From: a virus
Length of the DNA stretch: 36,960 bases
Strand: one strand, 5' to 3'
Virus record (IMG/VR): IMGVR_UViG_3300043392_000007
Location: 1-36,960 of that record
Part shown: piece by piece, positions 21,535 through 30,187 of the stretch
How the letters are laid out: each line of letters opens with the position of its first letter
Position numbering within the stretch: position 1 is the stretch's first letter
The notes under the pieces: model-generated
The model's database searches: none
Told to the model about the DNA's origin: nothing
The model's input: the letters and a program-made list of their open reading frames with translations, nothing else
Position numbers and translations under genes: made by a program

Positions 21535-22743
21535 TTAGCCCCAAACACGGCAGCCCATCTGAGGACGGATCGTGTTGTAGCCGTACAGAACGTCAACACG
21601 GCAAGGCATGCGGTCGTTGTTGATGTCGTACTGGCGAACCACACGCAGGCTGATGCCGTTGTGAACGGCACGGCTGGCCATGTCAACGCCTTGGGGCAGC
21701 AACAGGTCAGCAGTGGCGAACGCGATGGCGTCACGGTGGTAAGCGATGTTCTGAGCGTAGGTCGTCGAAGCAGCACCCACGAACACGACGGCCTTGCCGG
21801 AACCGGGCAGGCTGTTGACGGTAGCCAGAGCATTGCTTGCCGAGTAGATCGGGGCAACGGTGATGTTACCGGCACCAGAACTGTCCAGAGTCACGTCAGC
21901 GGTAGCGACGAACTGAAACAGCGAACCGGTGGACTCACGGGTCTGGGGGTTGACAGCGTAGCAGTCAGCCACGGTGAACACGTCACCGATCTTGATGGTG
22001 CCAGCGTTGCCAGCACCAGTGATGGCGATGGTAGTAGCGCCTTCGCTGGTCACAGCGGCCGACAGGGTGCCGCCAGTAGCGGTACGCGAACCGGTGGTGA
22101 ACGACTTGATCGACTGGCTCATGTTCACTTCGTCGTAGCCCAGAACCTGCTCACCCATCATGCCGTTCTTGAACTGGCGGGAGATCACGTCTTGAGGGTT
22201 GAAGAAGCCGGACAGGCCGTTGACCAGCGCAGCGTTGGCGGCGGGGTTCACGGTCAGGTAGCGCGGCGACATGGTGGCAGCGTTTTCGTTCAGCTTCTGC
22301 TGGGCTTGCAGCATCACCAGAGCGGTGGCGGGCGTGGTGCCGGGGGTACCGACGCTGTTGCCGATCTGCTTGAATGCGTTGGCAACATCGGCGTCCACGG
22401 TGGATGCCAACTGGCTGATACGAGGCTTCAGAACGCGCTCTGCAAAGTCGTCCAACTGCATGGTCAATTCGGCAGAGGTGAAGTTGATGCCAACGTGCTT
22501 CTGCGAGGCCACGGTCAGGGTCGTGTACTGCTCGTTGTCGTCCTGTGCTTGCAGGGCGGCACCGTCAGTCACCAGAGCGCGGTCGGGCAGGCGGATACGC
22601 AGGGTCGAACCGATCTTTGCACCTTCAACAGCAAAGCTGTCGTCGTACTGGCGGTTCACGTTGCGGGTGATCACGAGGTTGTTCTCCAGAATCTCCAGAG
22701 ATTTGCGCGTGATCATGTCAATGGTAAGAAGGCTGTTTGCCAT
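21535..22743 (-). CDS. Major capsid protein, P22 coat-like
   Basis: A 402-residue coat protein of the P22 gp5 type (HK97 fold). Landmarks shared with P22 gp5 are the N-terminal helix, the LRIRLPDR...LTVASQKHVGINFTSAEL segment, FFNPQD, GYDEV, a beta-rich insertion (about residues 215-310) that corresponds to the P22 I-domain, and the C-terminal RVVRQYDINNDRMPCRVDVLYGYNTIRP. It forms the icosahedral shell after scaffold-directed assembly. A good AGGA site lies 9 bases upstream. A separate strong promoter is predicted before scaffold/coat, and a terminator follows, as suits the most abundant virion protein. Confidence 0.9.
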   Translation of the reverse strand: MANSLLTIDMITRKSLEILENNLVITRNVNRQYDDSFAVEGAKIGSTLRIRLPDRALVTDGAALQAQDDNEQYTTLTVASQKHVGINFTSAELTMQLDDFAERVLKPRISQLASTVDADVANAFKQIGNSVGTPGTTPATALVMLQAQQKLNENAATMSPRYLTVNPAANAALVNGLSGFFNPQDVISRQFKNGMMGEQVLGYDEVNMSQSIKSFTTGSRTATGGTLSAAVTSEGATTIAITGAGNAGTIKIGDVFTVADCYAVNPQTRESTGSLFQFVATADVTLDSSGAGNITVAPIYSASNALATVNSLPGSGKAVVFVGAASTTYAQNIAYHRDAIAFATADLLLPQGVDMASRAVHNGISLRVVRQYDINNDRMPCRVDVLYGYNTIRPQMGCRVWG

Positions 22744-22756
22744 GATGATTTCCTAT

Positions 22757-23566
22757 TTAACGGTTGCGGAGTGCCTGTGCTTTGGCGATTTGTCGTTGAC
22801 GCTCGGCTGCGATCCATTCTGACACGCTCATACCTTGGGTAGATCGCGGGTCAGTGGTGTCAGTGACACCGGGGTTCGTTGCACGGGCAGTCACCGGCTT
22901 GATCGGTGCTGGCGCAGACGTTGTTTTCTTTTGAGGAGGCTCGGCACCAAGTTTGGCTTCGATCTTCCCAATTTCACGCGCTTGCAGGAGCGGCGACAGA
23001 CGCGAGATGCGATCAGCTTCTTTCGGATTGCTGCCCAGCCAGTAGGCCAGATCAGGTCCGATGTCGGACGCTTTGATTGTCTCGGCCATCACGTCGGTGA
23101 CTCGAAGGTTCGGGTTGTAGGCGACTTGCTCGAAGTCGTCGTACTTACCACGGGCTTCTTCCTCACGCTCTGCGTAGGCGTCCTCAATCTGAGCGCGTTG
23201 CTTTTGGAGTTCACGCTGCGCGATCAGTTCTTCAGCTTTCCTGACGGCCAGTGCTTCCGCATAGGCTTCAGGGGACTCAAACTGGTCAGCGGGCGGTAGC
23301 TCTGCTGGCACCGACTGCCGCGCTTGCATTTCTGCTTGCTTGGCTTGCTGCTCACGTTCCCACTTACGTTGCTCTCTTGCGAGGCGCTTGCCGATCATTG
23401 CATCGAGTTCGGCCTGAGAGAACTTCTTCTCCTCGGGTTGCTCGTTGCTTTGGTCAGCGACTTCCGGCGCGTTTTGTGCCTGATCCGTGGTGGCCGTCAC
23501 CTCGGGGGCTGGCGCGGAGTCTACTTCCGCTAGGTTTTGGACTTCATCAGTCATTTCATGTTCCAT
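22757..23566 (-). CDS. Scaffolding protein
   Basis: A 269-residue, highly charged, elongated protein just upstream of coat. The N-terminus is acidic and Pro/Ala/Glu-rich (EVDSAPAPEVTATTDQAQN), the centre is a long Arg/Gln/Glu helix (KRLAREQRKWEREQQAKQAEMQ) and the C-terminus is basic. This is the usual make-up of podoviral scaffolds, which line the procapsid and then leave. Either ATG 23566 or ATG 23554 (MTDEVQN) could be the start; neither has a clear Shine-Dalgarno sequence. Confidence 0.82.
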   Translation of the reverse strand: MEHEMTDEVQNLAEVDSAPAPEVTATTDQAQNAPEVADQSNEQPEEKKFSQAELDAMIGKRLAREQRKWEREQQAKQAEMQARQSVPAELPPADQFESPEAYAEALAVRKAEELIAQRELQKQRAQIEDAYAEREEEARGKYDDFEQVAYNPNLRVTDVMAETIKASDIGPDLAYWLGSNPKEADRISRLSPLLQAREIGKIEAKLGAEPPQKKTTSAPAPIKPVTARATNPGVTDTTDPRSTQGMSVSEWIAAERQRQIAKAQALRNR

Positions 23567-23600
23567 TGGAACCCCGGTCTACTGGGCCGGTACAGTTCTC

Positions 23601-23629
23601 AGATTATGCGCTAAGAAGGCGCTTGTCAA
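23601..23629 (-). promoter_or_regulatory. Candidate strong promoter for scaffold-coat
   Basis: On the minus strand, a perfect TTGACA (23629-23624) is followed, after 17 bp, by TAATCT (23606-23601) or, after 15 bp, by CATAAT (23608-23603). The spacer contains a GCGC-N7-GCGC inverted repeat. It lies in the 70-bp gap between the spike and scaffold genes, giving the capsid genes their own transcription start. Confidence 0.65.
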
Positions 23630-23636
23630 GATGGAA

Positions 23637-25304
23637 TTAAACAGTAGTGCCTGCGCCGTCAACCCAAGTCAAAGGCGAATTGTTTTTCAACCAGACGGGT
23701 TTGCCAAGAGTGGTGTCAAACACCATCATGCCGATGTTGGCCGCAGTCACCACAATTGCGTTTCGGGCGACCGTCGTGAATGCGCCACCAGACACACCCG
23801 GGGCATTCCCGATGTTGGCGTTGGACAAGCTGGAACTATCGATTTGGTTCAGGGCATATTCATGCGTTGAACCAGTTTTATTGATGTTTGATGTGTTGTA
23901 CCCACTGCTGAACCAGTTGTTGTTGACTTGAACAACGGCGGTGGTGTCACCAGATGAAACAATGCCCCAACGCTGTTTTGTAGCGATGTCACTGCTGTAA
24001 AAGAAGTTGTCTTTTACGATTGCCAACACCGATCCGTAACCACCTCCGGTCGGGATTGAGACTTGCACACCAGCATTGCCCGTACCACCGTTGTCAATCA
24101 GCACGTTGTCGGACAGATAAACATCCGTAACCTCGCCAACTTTTTGACTTGTCACCAGCACACCACTGGATGTGGAATCGGCGATCATGTTGCCAACGAT
24201 GTGAATTTTTGAGCCAGCGCGAGAATAAATTCCGAGGTACTTGCTGCTTACGATCTGGTTGTTCGCAATCGTGACATTCGTTGTTTCGCCAACATCGTAG
24301 TCGCTGTTGTACAGGACAGTAATGGAGCCCCATGCGCCAGCAGTACCGTCTTCCAAACTGACGTTGCTGGACACAACCACGTCCGAACTGGCCGTGATCA
24401 CGATACCTCCAAACTTGTTGTTTTTGGTGCTGTTCCCAACAACCACACTCTGATCACATTGTTCGCCGGGAGTGGCGTGACCAAGGTTGATACCTGCGTA
24501 ATTGCTGTTGACGCTGATGCAATTCTCAACCGTGGAACGAGGTCCGTTCATGCTGATGTTGCTAAACCCAAAACCGTCAACATAACAGCCGCTGACAAGC
24601 ACATCTTGATGACTGTTACCGCTGATGAAAGAGCCAAACCCATTCGGAAAATCTGGATCGAAGGGCGCAACCTCGCCAATACCATAGCACTGTTCAATCT
24701 GCACTCGTTCAGTGTTGATTGCGGTTTGACCGTATTCAACCGTGATCAGGATAGCCGTAGCACGGTTGTCGTAAAACTTGCATCGACTCATGCGAATGTC
24801 GTAACAATCCTCCAGCAATACGGCAGCACGGTTACCTTCTGCTTGGATTTCACCACTGGTTGTTTTGTCAACGTGAACGCCAACAATTTCAATGTCGTTG
24901 GGGCGGTCACCGCCGTTTGCCCACACACGGATGCCACAGTAGCGATTGGATACGGTGCCGTTGTCGAGTTTGGCAACACCGTTGATGTAGAAGTCGTACA
25001 GTCCGATGTGGGTCGCACCATTTTCGATTGTGATGAAGTCAAACGGCGTTGCTGCAACATCGCGCTTCAGTTCAGAAACAACGCCGTCACCCTGAATCGA
25101 CACATTCGATGGAACCGTGACGCCTGCTGACATCAGATAAGTGTTTGCAGGCAAATACACAACACCACCCAACACCTCGGCTGCGTCAATTGCATCTTGA
25201 ATTGCGGGTGCATCATTTGTCACCCCGTCACCAACGGCACCATAGTCCAAAACATTGAATGGTGCACCAGTGATCATGGAGTAGCTAACTTTGGTCAGAG
25301 CCAT
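23637..25304 (-). CDS. Tailspike with right-handed beta-helix (pectate-lyase-like)
   Basis: A 555-residue tailspike candidate. The N-terminus MALTKVSYSMITGAPFNVLD is followed by DYGAVGDGVTNDAPAIQDAI, the entrance motif of the pectate-lyase-3 / P22-spike-like superfamily. Residues 60-470 consist of parallel beta-helix rungs (VEYGQT; VQIEQC; VLVSGC; STVENC; VVVSSNVSL). The C-terminal MMVFDTTLGKPVWLKN segment resembles a trimer tip or chaperone-like end. It would bind or cleave host surface polysaccharide. No P22-type head-binding domain is present; the proteins encoded upstream at 25884 and 25314 may supply the link. It lies between portal and scaffold, not at the end of the tail genes as in P22. 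Confidence 0.82.
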   Translation of the reverse strand: MALTKVSYSMITGAPFNVLDYGAVGDGVTNDAPAIQDAIDAAEVLGGVVYLPANTYLMSAGVTVPSNVSIQGDGVVSELKRDVAATPFDFITIENGATHIGLYDFYINGVAKLDNGTVSNRYCGIRVWANGGDRPNDIEIVGVHVDKTTSGEIQAEGNRAAVLLEDCYDIRMSRCKFYDNRATAILITVEYGQTAINTERVQIEQCYGIGEVAPFDPDFPNGFGSFISGNSHQDVLVSGCYVDGFGFSNISMNGPRSTVENCISVNSNYAGINLGHATPGEQCDQSVVVGNSTKNNKFGGIVITASSDVVVSSNVSLEDGTAGAWGSITVLYNSDYDVGETTNVTIANNQIVSSKYLGIYSRAGSKIHIVGNMIADSTSSGVLVTSQKVGEVTDVYLSDNVLIDNGGTGNAGVQVSIPTGGGYGSVLAIVKDNFFYSSDIATKQRWGIVSSGDTTAVVQVNNNWFSSGYNTSNINKTGSTHEYALNQIDSSSLSNANIGNAPGVSGGAFTTVARNAIVVTAANIGMMVFDTTLGKPVWLKNNSPLTWVDGAGTTV

Positions 25305-25313
25305 GTTGTCCCC

Positions 25314-25874
25314 TTAGACCGTATACGAACCGGAAATCGACAAAAGCGCCGTTGCGTCATATGCTGCGTTGTTCGCAGCACCGCCACCAACTGGGTATTG
25401 ATACAACTCAATTCGTGTCGTGTTGCCAACGACAATTGCAGTCAGGACGTTGAGTGCAGACACAGCGTAAAAGTCAGCAAGACCGATGCTTAACGACGGG
25501 TTTGTCGCGGAATTGGCGGCAGTGAATGGCAAGCCGGTAATTCGCATGTTGCCAGTACCAGTGCCCGCACTCCATGAGATTGTGCACTCAATAAACACTT
25601 GTCGACCAATTCGAGTGTAGCGACCATTTTGAACAGAATACGTGGCTGTTCCAGCAGACGTGCTGCCAGCAACAACGGGTGTCCACGTACCCTCGTCGTA
25701 CATTGTTAAAGTATCACCACCTGCCGCAGAAAAGTTGATACCTTTGCCAGAAGCAGGCGCGAGAATTTGATCAATCGTTGCCTTTTTTGTCGTACCACCT
25801 TGGACAACGGGAACGACCTCTGTGCCAGCAAGCGCCGTTGCAGACGAGAGTTGGGAAATTTTCAAATCTGCCAT
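25314..25874 (-). CDS. Tail fibre/receptor-binding protein, 186 aa
   Basis: A 186-residue protein. The N-terminus MADLKISQLSSATALAGTEVVPVVQGG is a well-known opening of phage tail-fibre and tail-associated proteins. The rest is a beta-rich domain containing YDEGTWTPVVAGST...YTRIGRQVFIECTISW, typical of fibre C-terminal knobs. AAGGATTG precedes ATG 25874, favouring it over a TTG two codons earlier. It is next to the spike gene and probably part of the same adsorption apparatus. Confidence 0.76.
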   Translation of the reverse strand: MADLKISQLSSATALAGTEVVPVVQGGTTKKATIDQILAPASGKGINFSAAGGDTLTMYDEGTWTPVVAGSTSAGTATYSVQNGRYTRIGRQVFIECTISWSAGTGTGNMRITGLPFTAANSATNPSLSIGLADFYAVSALNVLTAIVVGNTTRIELYQYPVGGGAANNAAYDATALLSISGSYTV

Positions 25875-25883
25875 TTTCAATCC

Positions 25884-26396
25884 TTAAAAATACGACACTT
25901 CGATTGTGGAAGTCAGTGGCGGTGCCTCTGAGAACGTCAACGTCACACCCGCTACGGAATATGTGTTCTTTTGCTGGTAAACACCGTTCACATACACGTT
26001 TGTCGTATTTTCATTTGAAGGTGCGCTGGCAAGAGTAAATGCAACCGTAACTCCGTCACCATTGGAGTTGTAGATGATGGGTTGCAAACTGCTGAAATCG
26101 TTAATGCCGGAAACATTGTCGGCACTCCACAATTGCACATCAGTGCTGGTTTTCAGTACAAATTTGTACGCTTGACCATTTGTAAGCCACACCTCGTCGC
26201 TGCCCGAAAGGCGACCCGCAGAATCCAAAACAATTGGATTTGTGTGAGCGGTGCCGCCCGACGAACTGGTGAACGTGGGTTCAGCCGTGGTTGTACCGGC
26301 TTCGTAGGTGTACAGTTTTCCACCGGACAACGGAACACCGTTGTTGTCGAAAAATTGCCAACCGGCACCACCGATAGGGGATAGACTGACGGACAT
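25884..26396 (-). CDS. Tail fibre/spike adaptor (head-binding-type) protein, 170 aa
   Basis: A 170-residue protein. Residues 8-75 (GGAGWQFFDNNGVPLSGGKLYTYEAGTTT...NPIVLDSAGR) form the tail-attachment domain seen at the N-terminus of many podoviral fibres and spikes. The second half (GDGVTVAFTLASAPSNENTTNVYVNGVYQ...TIEVSYF) is a beta-sandwich repeat also seen in fibres. Here it stands alone, ending after these two domains, so it probably anchors the separate 186-aa and 555-aa adsorption proteins to the tail. Confidence 0.76.
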   Translation of the reverse strand: MSVSLSPIGGAGWQFFDNNGVPLSGGKLYTYEAGTTTAEPTFTSSSGGTAHTNPIVLDSAGRLSGSDEVWLTNGQAYKFVLKTSTDVQLWSADNVSGINDFSSLQPIIYNSNGDGVTVAFTLASAPSNENTTNVYVNGVYQQKNTYSVAGVTLTFSEAPPLTSTIEVSYF

Positions 26397-26400
26397 CTGA

Positions 26401-26559
26401 TTACTCCAGCAGGATCAGGCCACCGTCCTCTTGCACGAGGTTGTCGCCATTTTCGCAGAGAAGGTTGCCAAGAGCCTGTTCAGACCCTCGGCCACCAAAA
26501 AGGGAAAGAATGCCACCCAGCCCGATGCCGATGGCGTTGCGGGCAGCGAGGAAGCTCAT
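26401..26559 (-). CDS. Small hypothetical protein, 52 aa
   Basis: A 52-codon gene that overlaps the upstream stop (ATGA) and ends 4 bp before the next start. The N-terminal half is Gly-rich and hydrophobic (NAIGIGLGGILSLFGG) and may be membrane-associated. The C-terminal part (ENGDNLVQEDGGLILLE) carries the EDGGLILLE-type ending often seen in small phage virion proteins. The perfect fit between two genes supports it; function unknown. Confidence 0.66.
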   Translation of the reverse strand: MSFLAARNAIGIGLGGILSLFGGRGSEQALGNLLCENGDNLVQEDGGLILLE

Positions 26560-26858
26560 TTTGTGTTGATCGGCTTGGTGTAAACCGTGCCGCCAGAAGA
26601 CACTTGGATGGCGCTCACACGCCAGACGCCGCTGGTGCCAACGGGCACCTTAAATGGAATCGGGGTGTAGGCGGGGATCGGGGTGCTGGCAGTCGTTGCC
26701 GTAGCACCTTCACCAACCTCGATGTAGCAGGGCTGGTCAGACCAGACCATCACGCCCTCGGGACCAGCGTTCCATCCAGTCGTAGAGCCTGCGGTGCCCG
26801 TGTATGAGGCGGTTTGAGCCGGAAAATCGGCTTTGGCAAGAGGGTTCAAGAGTTCCAT
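26556..26858 (-). CDS. Small beta-rich virion protein, 100 aa
   Basis: A 100-residue protein with repeated Gly/Thr/Pro-rich strands (TASYTGTAGSTTGWNAGPEGVMVWS; GVWRVSAIQVSSGG). It looks like a small decoration or tail protein. The WSDQPCYIEVGEGATATTAS segment recurs in phage structural proteins of this size. It lies between a 259-aa virion protein and the fibre adaptor. No family name is assigned. Confidence 0.64.
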   Translation of the reverse strand: MELLNPLAKADFPAQTASYTGTAGSTTGWNAGPEGVMVWSDQPCYIEVGEGATATTASTPIPAYTPIPFKVPVGTSGVWRVSAIQVSSGGTVYTKPINTK

Positions 26859-26887
26859 TTCGGCTCCTTATGCGGGTATTGTAATCA

Positions 26888-27667
26888 TTACCCTACGTTT
26901 TTGACCAGTATGATGTTAAAGAAGGTGCTGACAGCGTTGTTGCCTGCGGACCCGATGGCTGTGGCACCTACACAGTTCTTTTCCGGGATTCTGTACGCCG
27001 GGTTGAAATCGTACTGCACGGACCCGTTGTTCAGGGTTGCCACGGCCCCAACACGCAAGATGCCATCCGTGCCGTGCTGCTTGAGGTAGCCGGTCACAGC
27101 AGAACTGCCGGAAGGCTGACCCGTGGTGATGATCCCCTCGACCATGTAGGCCGTGTAACCCACGGGAACACAGTAATGCGCGGTGGTGCGGGTGTTGTAG
27201 GTCGGTGCGATCAGGTCGTACAGAACCGCAGGAACGCCCGCAGTCACAGTGCCGGTGCCAGCGTTGATAGTTCCGACGTTGTGCCCGTCAGTACCGACCG
27301 TGAGCACGTAAAACTCGTTGACGTACAGGTACGACTTGGTGGTGTTGACCTCGGTCTGACCGTTGAGCGTGATGGTTTCACCGATCACGTTGTAGTTGCC
27401 GTCCAAACCGCCGATGAACACCGTGCGGGCACCGGTCCCTGCGGAGGTGTCGCTGACGCTTGTTGAACTGACCTTCAGGACGGATGCCACCGTTGGGTGA
27501 GGCACCACGCCACCATCGGGCCACACCGATTCTTCGGTCGTGTCCACGTCCGGGTTGTATCCAAAAATCTGAATCGACTGGTGGTACGGAATCTGCCCAC
27601 GGGCAACCTGAAGCCCAAAAGGCTCCGTGCGCCCGAACTGGCTCATGGATGCGACTTCAATGCTCAT
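26888..27667 (-). CDS. Virion structural protein, 259 aa
   Basis: A 259-residue beta-rich protein beginning MSIEVASMSQFGRTEPFGLQVARG, with GYNPDVDTTEESVWPDGG and several Gly/Thr-rich strands. The VWP-G-G motif and overall character match structural proteins that lie near portal genes in marine and freshwater podoviruses. It may be a head-vertex or fibre-related protein. The start overlaps the stop of the 120-aa gene (ATGA). A 29-bp gap separates it from the following gene. Confidence 0.64.
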   Translation of the reverse strand: MSIEVASMSQFGRTEPFGLQVARGQIPYHQSIQIFGYNPDVDTTEESVWPDGGVVPHPTVASVLKVSSTSVSDTSAGTGARTVFIGGLDGNYNVIGETITLNGQTEVNTTKSYLYVNEFYVLTVGTDGHNVGTINAGTGTVTAGVPAVLYDLIAPTYNTRTTAHYCVPVGYTAYMVEGIITTGQPSGSSAVTGYLKQHGTDGILRVGAVATLNNGSVQYDFNPAYRIPEKNCVGATAIGSAGNNAVSTFFNIILVKNVG

Positions 27668-28026
27668 GCCAAGAACCTCAATTTGTACAGGGTGGACAGA
27701 TAAACCGCGACGATCTCGTCGATGATGTTCTGAAGCGGGGTGTCGGTCTTTTCACAGACCTCGTACCGCATCTTTTCGACTTCCTTGAGGGAGTCTTCCA
27801 GAAACTCGACGATGTTGGTGGTCTTGCGGGCACTGCGCAGCGTGATGGGACCGATCAGCCCGTGACGGCCTTGGTGGGCTTCGGCGAACTTGTCGGCCGC
27901 TTCGATCACGTCTTCATAGAAGTGACGCAGTGCTTTGTGCTTGGAGTAGCTGCGGGTGTTCAGATGGACGGAATGCGCGACATCCCGAGCCAAGAACAAC
28001 TCGCCCACGAAATCAGCGCATTTCAT
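27664..28026 (-). CDS. DUF5856-like helical protein, 120 aa
   Basis: A 120-residue four-helix protein: FVGELFLARDVAHSVHLNTRSYSKHKALRHFYEDVIEAADKFAEAHQ is close to what I recall of DUF5856, a phage family with a ferritin/Dps-like helical layout and several His/Glu residues. Whether it binds metal is unknown. The start lies within the last codons of the portal gene, with GGAGAG upstream. Its location between portal and virion genes suggests a packaged or assembly role. Confidence 0.62.
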   Translation of the reverse strand: MKCADFVGELFLARDVAHSVHLNTRSYSKHKALRHFYEDVIEAADKFAEAHQGRHGLIGPITLRSARKTTNIVEFLEDSLKEVEKMRYEVCEKTDTPLQNIIDEIVAVYLSTLYKLRFLA

Positions 28027-30187
28027 TCATCTCTCCTTGTTCAGGCATCTCGGCAGGCAGTTCCATCATTGGCTGTGAACCAGTGACCAGATCGCCGGTG
28101 TCGATGGCGGCAGCGATTGTGCCCATCACGATGTCTTGAATCTGCTCGGGCGTCGTGCCAGCCTGCACCGCAGCGATTCGCTTGGTCTCGGCGTCGTATG
28201 CCTTGATCTGGTTGGCCTGCTCTTTGATCTCCAAGTCGCGGGCTTCCATGCTTTGCTGGACGTTTTGCAGCATGGACTGCATGGCCTGCATCTGCTGGGC
28301 CATCTGCTCCATTTGCTGATTTGCAGCCACCAGAGCCGGATTGTCCTCGTCGGCCAGCACCTTGGGGTCCAGAGTCTTCTGGAACCGCTTGGCAAGGTCT
28401 TGGGCACCGGGCCAGTCCATGTTCTTGACGAACAGATCACCGGCCACGCTCCACAGTTGCGGATTACCCTGCAACAGTTGGGCCATCGACTCAAGGGCTT
28501 CTTGACGCTTGGTGGCGTAGCCGGGACCAGTGATGACACGCACGTCGTACTTGCCGACTGCGGGGTTGTAGATTTTGTCGATCACAACGCCTTCAGGGTT
28601 CACGATCTTCTTGACCGGTTCCTGCTGCATCGGGTTCATCTTGACGGTCGATGGTTCGCCGTCTTCGCCGATGATGCGGGCGATGCGCTCGGTGTCGTAA
28701 ATCTTGGGGATCAAATCCACCAGTTGACGACCAACATGGCGAATAGCGCGGGCCAGATTATCCACATAGTGATAGGTTCCTACGTCGCCCTCACGCTGAC
28801 GCGCAAGGATGGCCTTGCCAGAACGCTCGTTGCTGGTCATGCCCAGCGATGCGTTGTACTGACCGGTGGCCGACTTGATGTCTTCCGATGCGCCTGCCTT
28901 GGCTTGCAGGAGGCCGCTGGAGGCCATCGGAGGCTGTGCCCGCTGGGGTAGGGGCAGGATGTTACCTTGACCGTCTGTAACGTCTGGATTGACCTCCAGA
29001 TACGGCCAGTTCTGGGTGTTGGCGGTCTTCCACTGGGTCTCGTAACCCTCGAACTGACCGCCGTAGCCGATGAACGGGGCTTTGGGGGCCAGCGCCAGCA
29101 TTTCGGCTTCCTGCGACACCCAGTAGTTGTACATGCGCTGGGCGTCTTTGGCGTTGCGCACCAAGCCCGACACATACAGGCGACCATCAACCTCGAATTC
29201 GTTGCCGATCACGCGCACCACGGGGATGTACTGACCAGCCCAGTCACGTTCTTCAAGAATTTCGTAGCCGTTGATCTTGCACCACTTGACGCGCTTGCGA
29301 TCCGACTGACGCTGGCGCAGGGGCTTGCCGAACATCATGCGCAGCGACTTGTCTTCGGGTGTGCCGTCAAACGCAGTCACGTTGCCGGGGTACAGGTTCA
29401 GCGTGGCCTTGTCATGCTCGATGTAGAAGTACTCAGCGATGCGAACCGTGTTCTCGTTGAGCCAGTTGCTGATGGACTGATCGCCCACGCCCAGCGACAT
29501 CAGAGTCGAGATGGGCGCAGCGTCCGGGTACATCCGCTCGTACTCGGCTTTGGTCAGGTCTTCCGTGATGAAGCACCAGCGGGCATCTGCACCGGTGGGG
29601 TCTTGAATCAGCGGGTCCATGTAGACCGAGAAGCTGTTGCGCACTCGGCCGATCTTGATGTCCTGATCGAATGTACTCTCGTCGCAATACTCGGTCAGCA
29701 GACGGATGTAGCCTTCGCCGTAGGAGACTTGGTTTTCGCAGGCGGTGTCGTAGGCCACGTCAGCATCGGAGATGTACTCGATGTGACGGATCACGCCGTT
29801 GTAGACCTCGGCCACCTCGACATCGCCCTTGTCGTCAGCCGGGATCACCTTGATGCCGGGACGGTTCATCCGCTGCTCGTTGGTGATCTGCTTGACGTGC
29901 TGGGGCAGTTTGTTGATGGTCAGCGTGGGTCGGGCGTTGATGGTCTGACCTTGCACCGCACCACGGGTCTGGAGCACGTCAGCGGGCCACTGCCACTGGT
30001 TGTCCGGGGAACCTGCATAGAACCGCAGGTCATCGAGTTCGCTTTCACGGGTCTCGGACATGGCCGAAATCGCCATCGTCATGCGAGACCGGGCGACGGT
30101 CAGGATGTCCTCGGAACCGCCTTTTGACGGGTACGGGCCGTTCTTTGCCACATTCGCTGCGGCCACGATTCCGATGTTGTCTTTCAT
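28013..30187 (-). CDS. Portal protein, P22 gp1-like
   Basis: A 724-residue portal protein, almost the exact size of P22 gp1 (725). The clip/stem/wing organisation is suggested by the early AMSETRESELDDLRFYAGSPDNQWQWP segment, LTINKLPQHVKQITNEQRMNRPGIKV, and the long C-terminal Gln/Met-rich barrel helix (NQQMEQMAQQMQAMQSMLQNVQQSMEAR). It forms the dodecameric ring through which DNA is packaged and ejected. Upstream are GroES and terminase; its start overlaps the GroES stop. The long C-terminal barrel is the part that in P22 senses head fullness, which fits headful packaging. Confidence 0.9.
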   Translation of the reverse strand: MKDNIGIVAAANVAKNGPYPSKGGSEDILTVARSRMTMAISAMSETRESELDDLRFYAGSPDNQWQWPADVLQTRGAVQGQTINARPTLTINKLPQHVKQITNEQRMNRPGIKVIPADDKGDVEVAEVYNGVIRHIEYISDADVAYDTACENQVSYGEGYIRLLTEYCDESTFDQDIKIGRVRNSFSVYMDPLIQDPTGADARWCFITEDLTKAEYERMYPDAAPISTLMSLGVGDQSISNWLNENTVRIAEYFYIEHDKATLNLYPGNVTAFDGTPEDKSLRMMFGKPLRQRQSDRKRVKWCKINGYEILEERDWAGQYIPVVRVIGNEFEVDGRLYVSGLVRNAKDAQRMYNYWVSQEAEMLALAPKAPFIGYGGQFEGYETQWKTANTQNWPYLEVNPDVTDGQGNILPLPQRAQPPMASSGLLQAKAGASEDIKSATGQYNASLGMTSNERSGKAILARQREGDVGTYHYVDNLARAIRHVGRQLVDLIPKIYDTERIARIIGEDGEPSTVKMNPMQQEPVKKIVNPEGVVIDKIYNPAVGKYDVRVITGPGYATKRQEALESMAQLLQGNPQLWSVAGDLFVKNMDWPGAQDLAKRFQKTLDPKVLADEDNPALVAANQQMEQMAQQMQAMQSMLQNVQQSMEARDLEIKEQANQIKAYDAETKRIAAVQAGTTPEQIQDIVMGTIAAAIDTGDLVTGSQPMMELPAEMPEQGEMNEMR

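Noticed and set aside
21475-22842. Open frame of 455 codons opposite the coat gene
   Set aside because: Antisense to a clear P22-type coat protein; Val/Gly/His-rich composition typical of a shadow, with no ribosome-binding site.
28967-30127. Open frame of 386 codons opposite the portal gene
   Set aside because: Antisense shadow of the portal protein; no domain, no plausible start signals.
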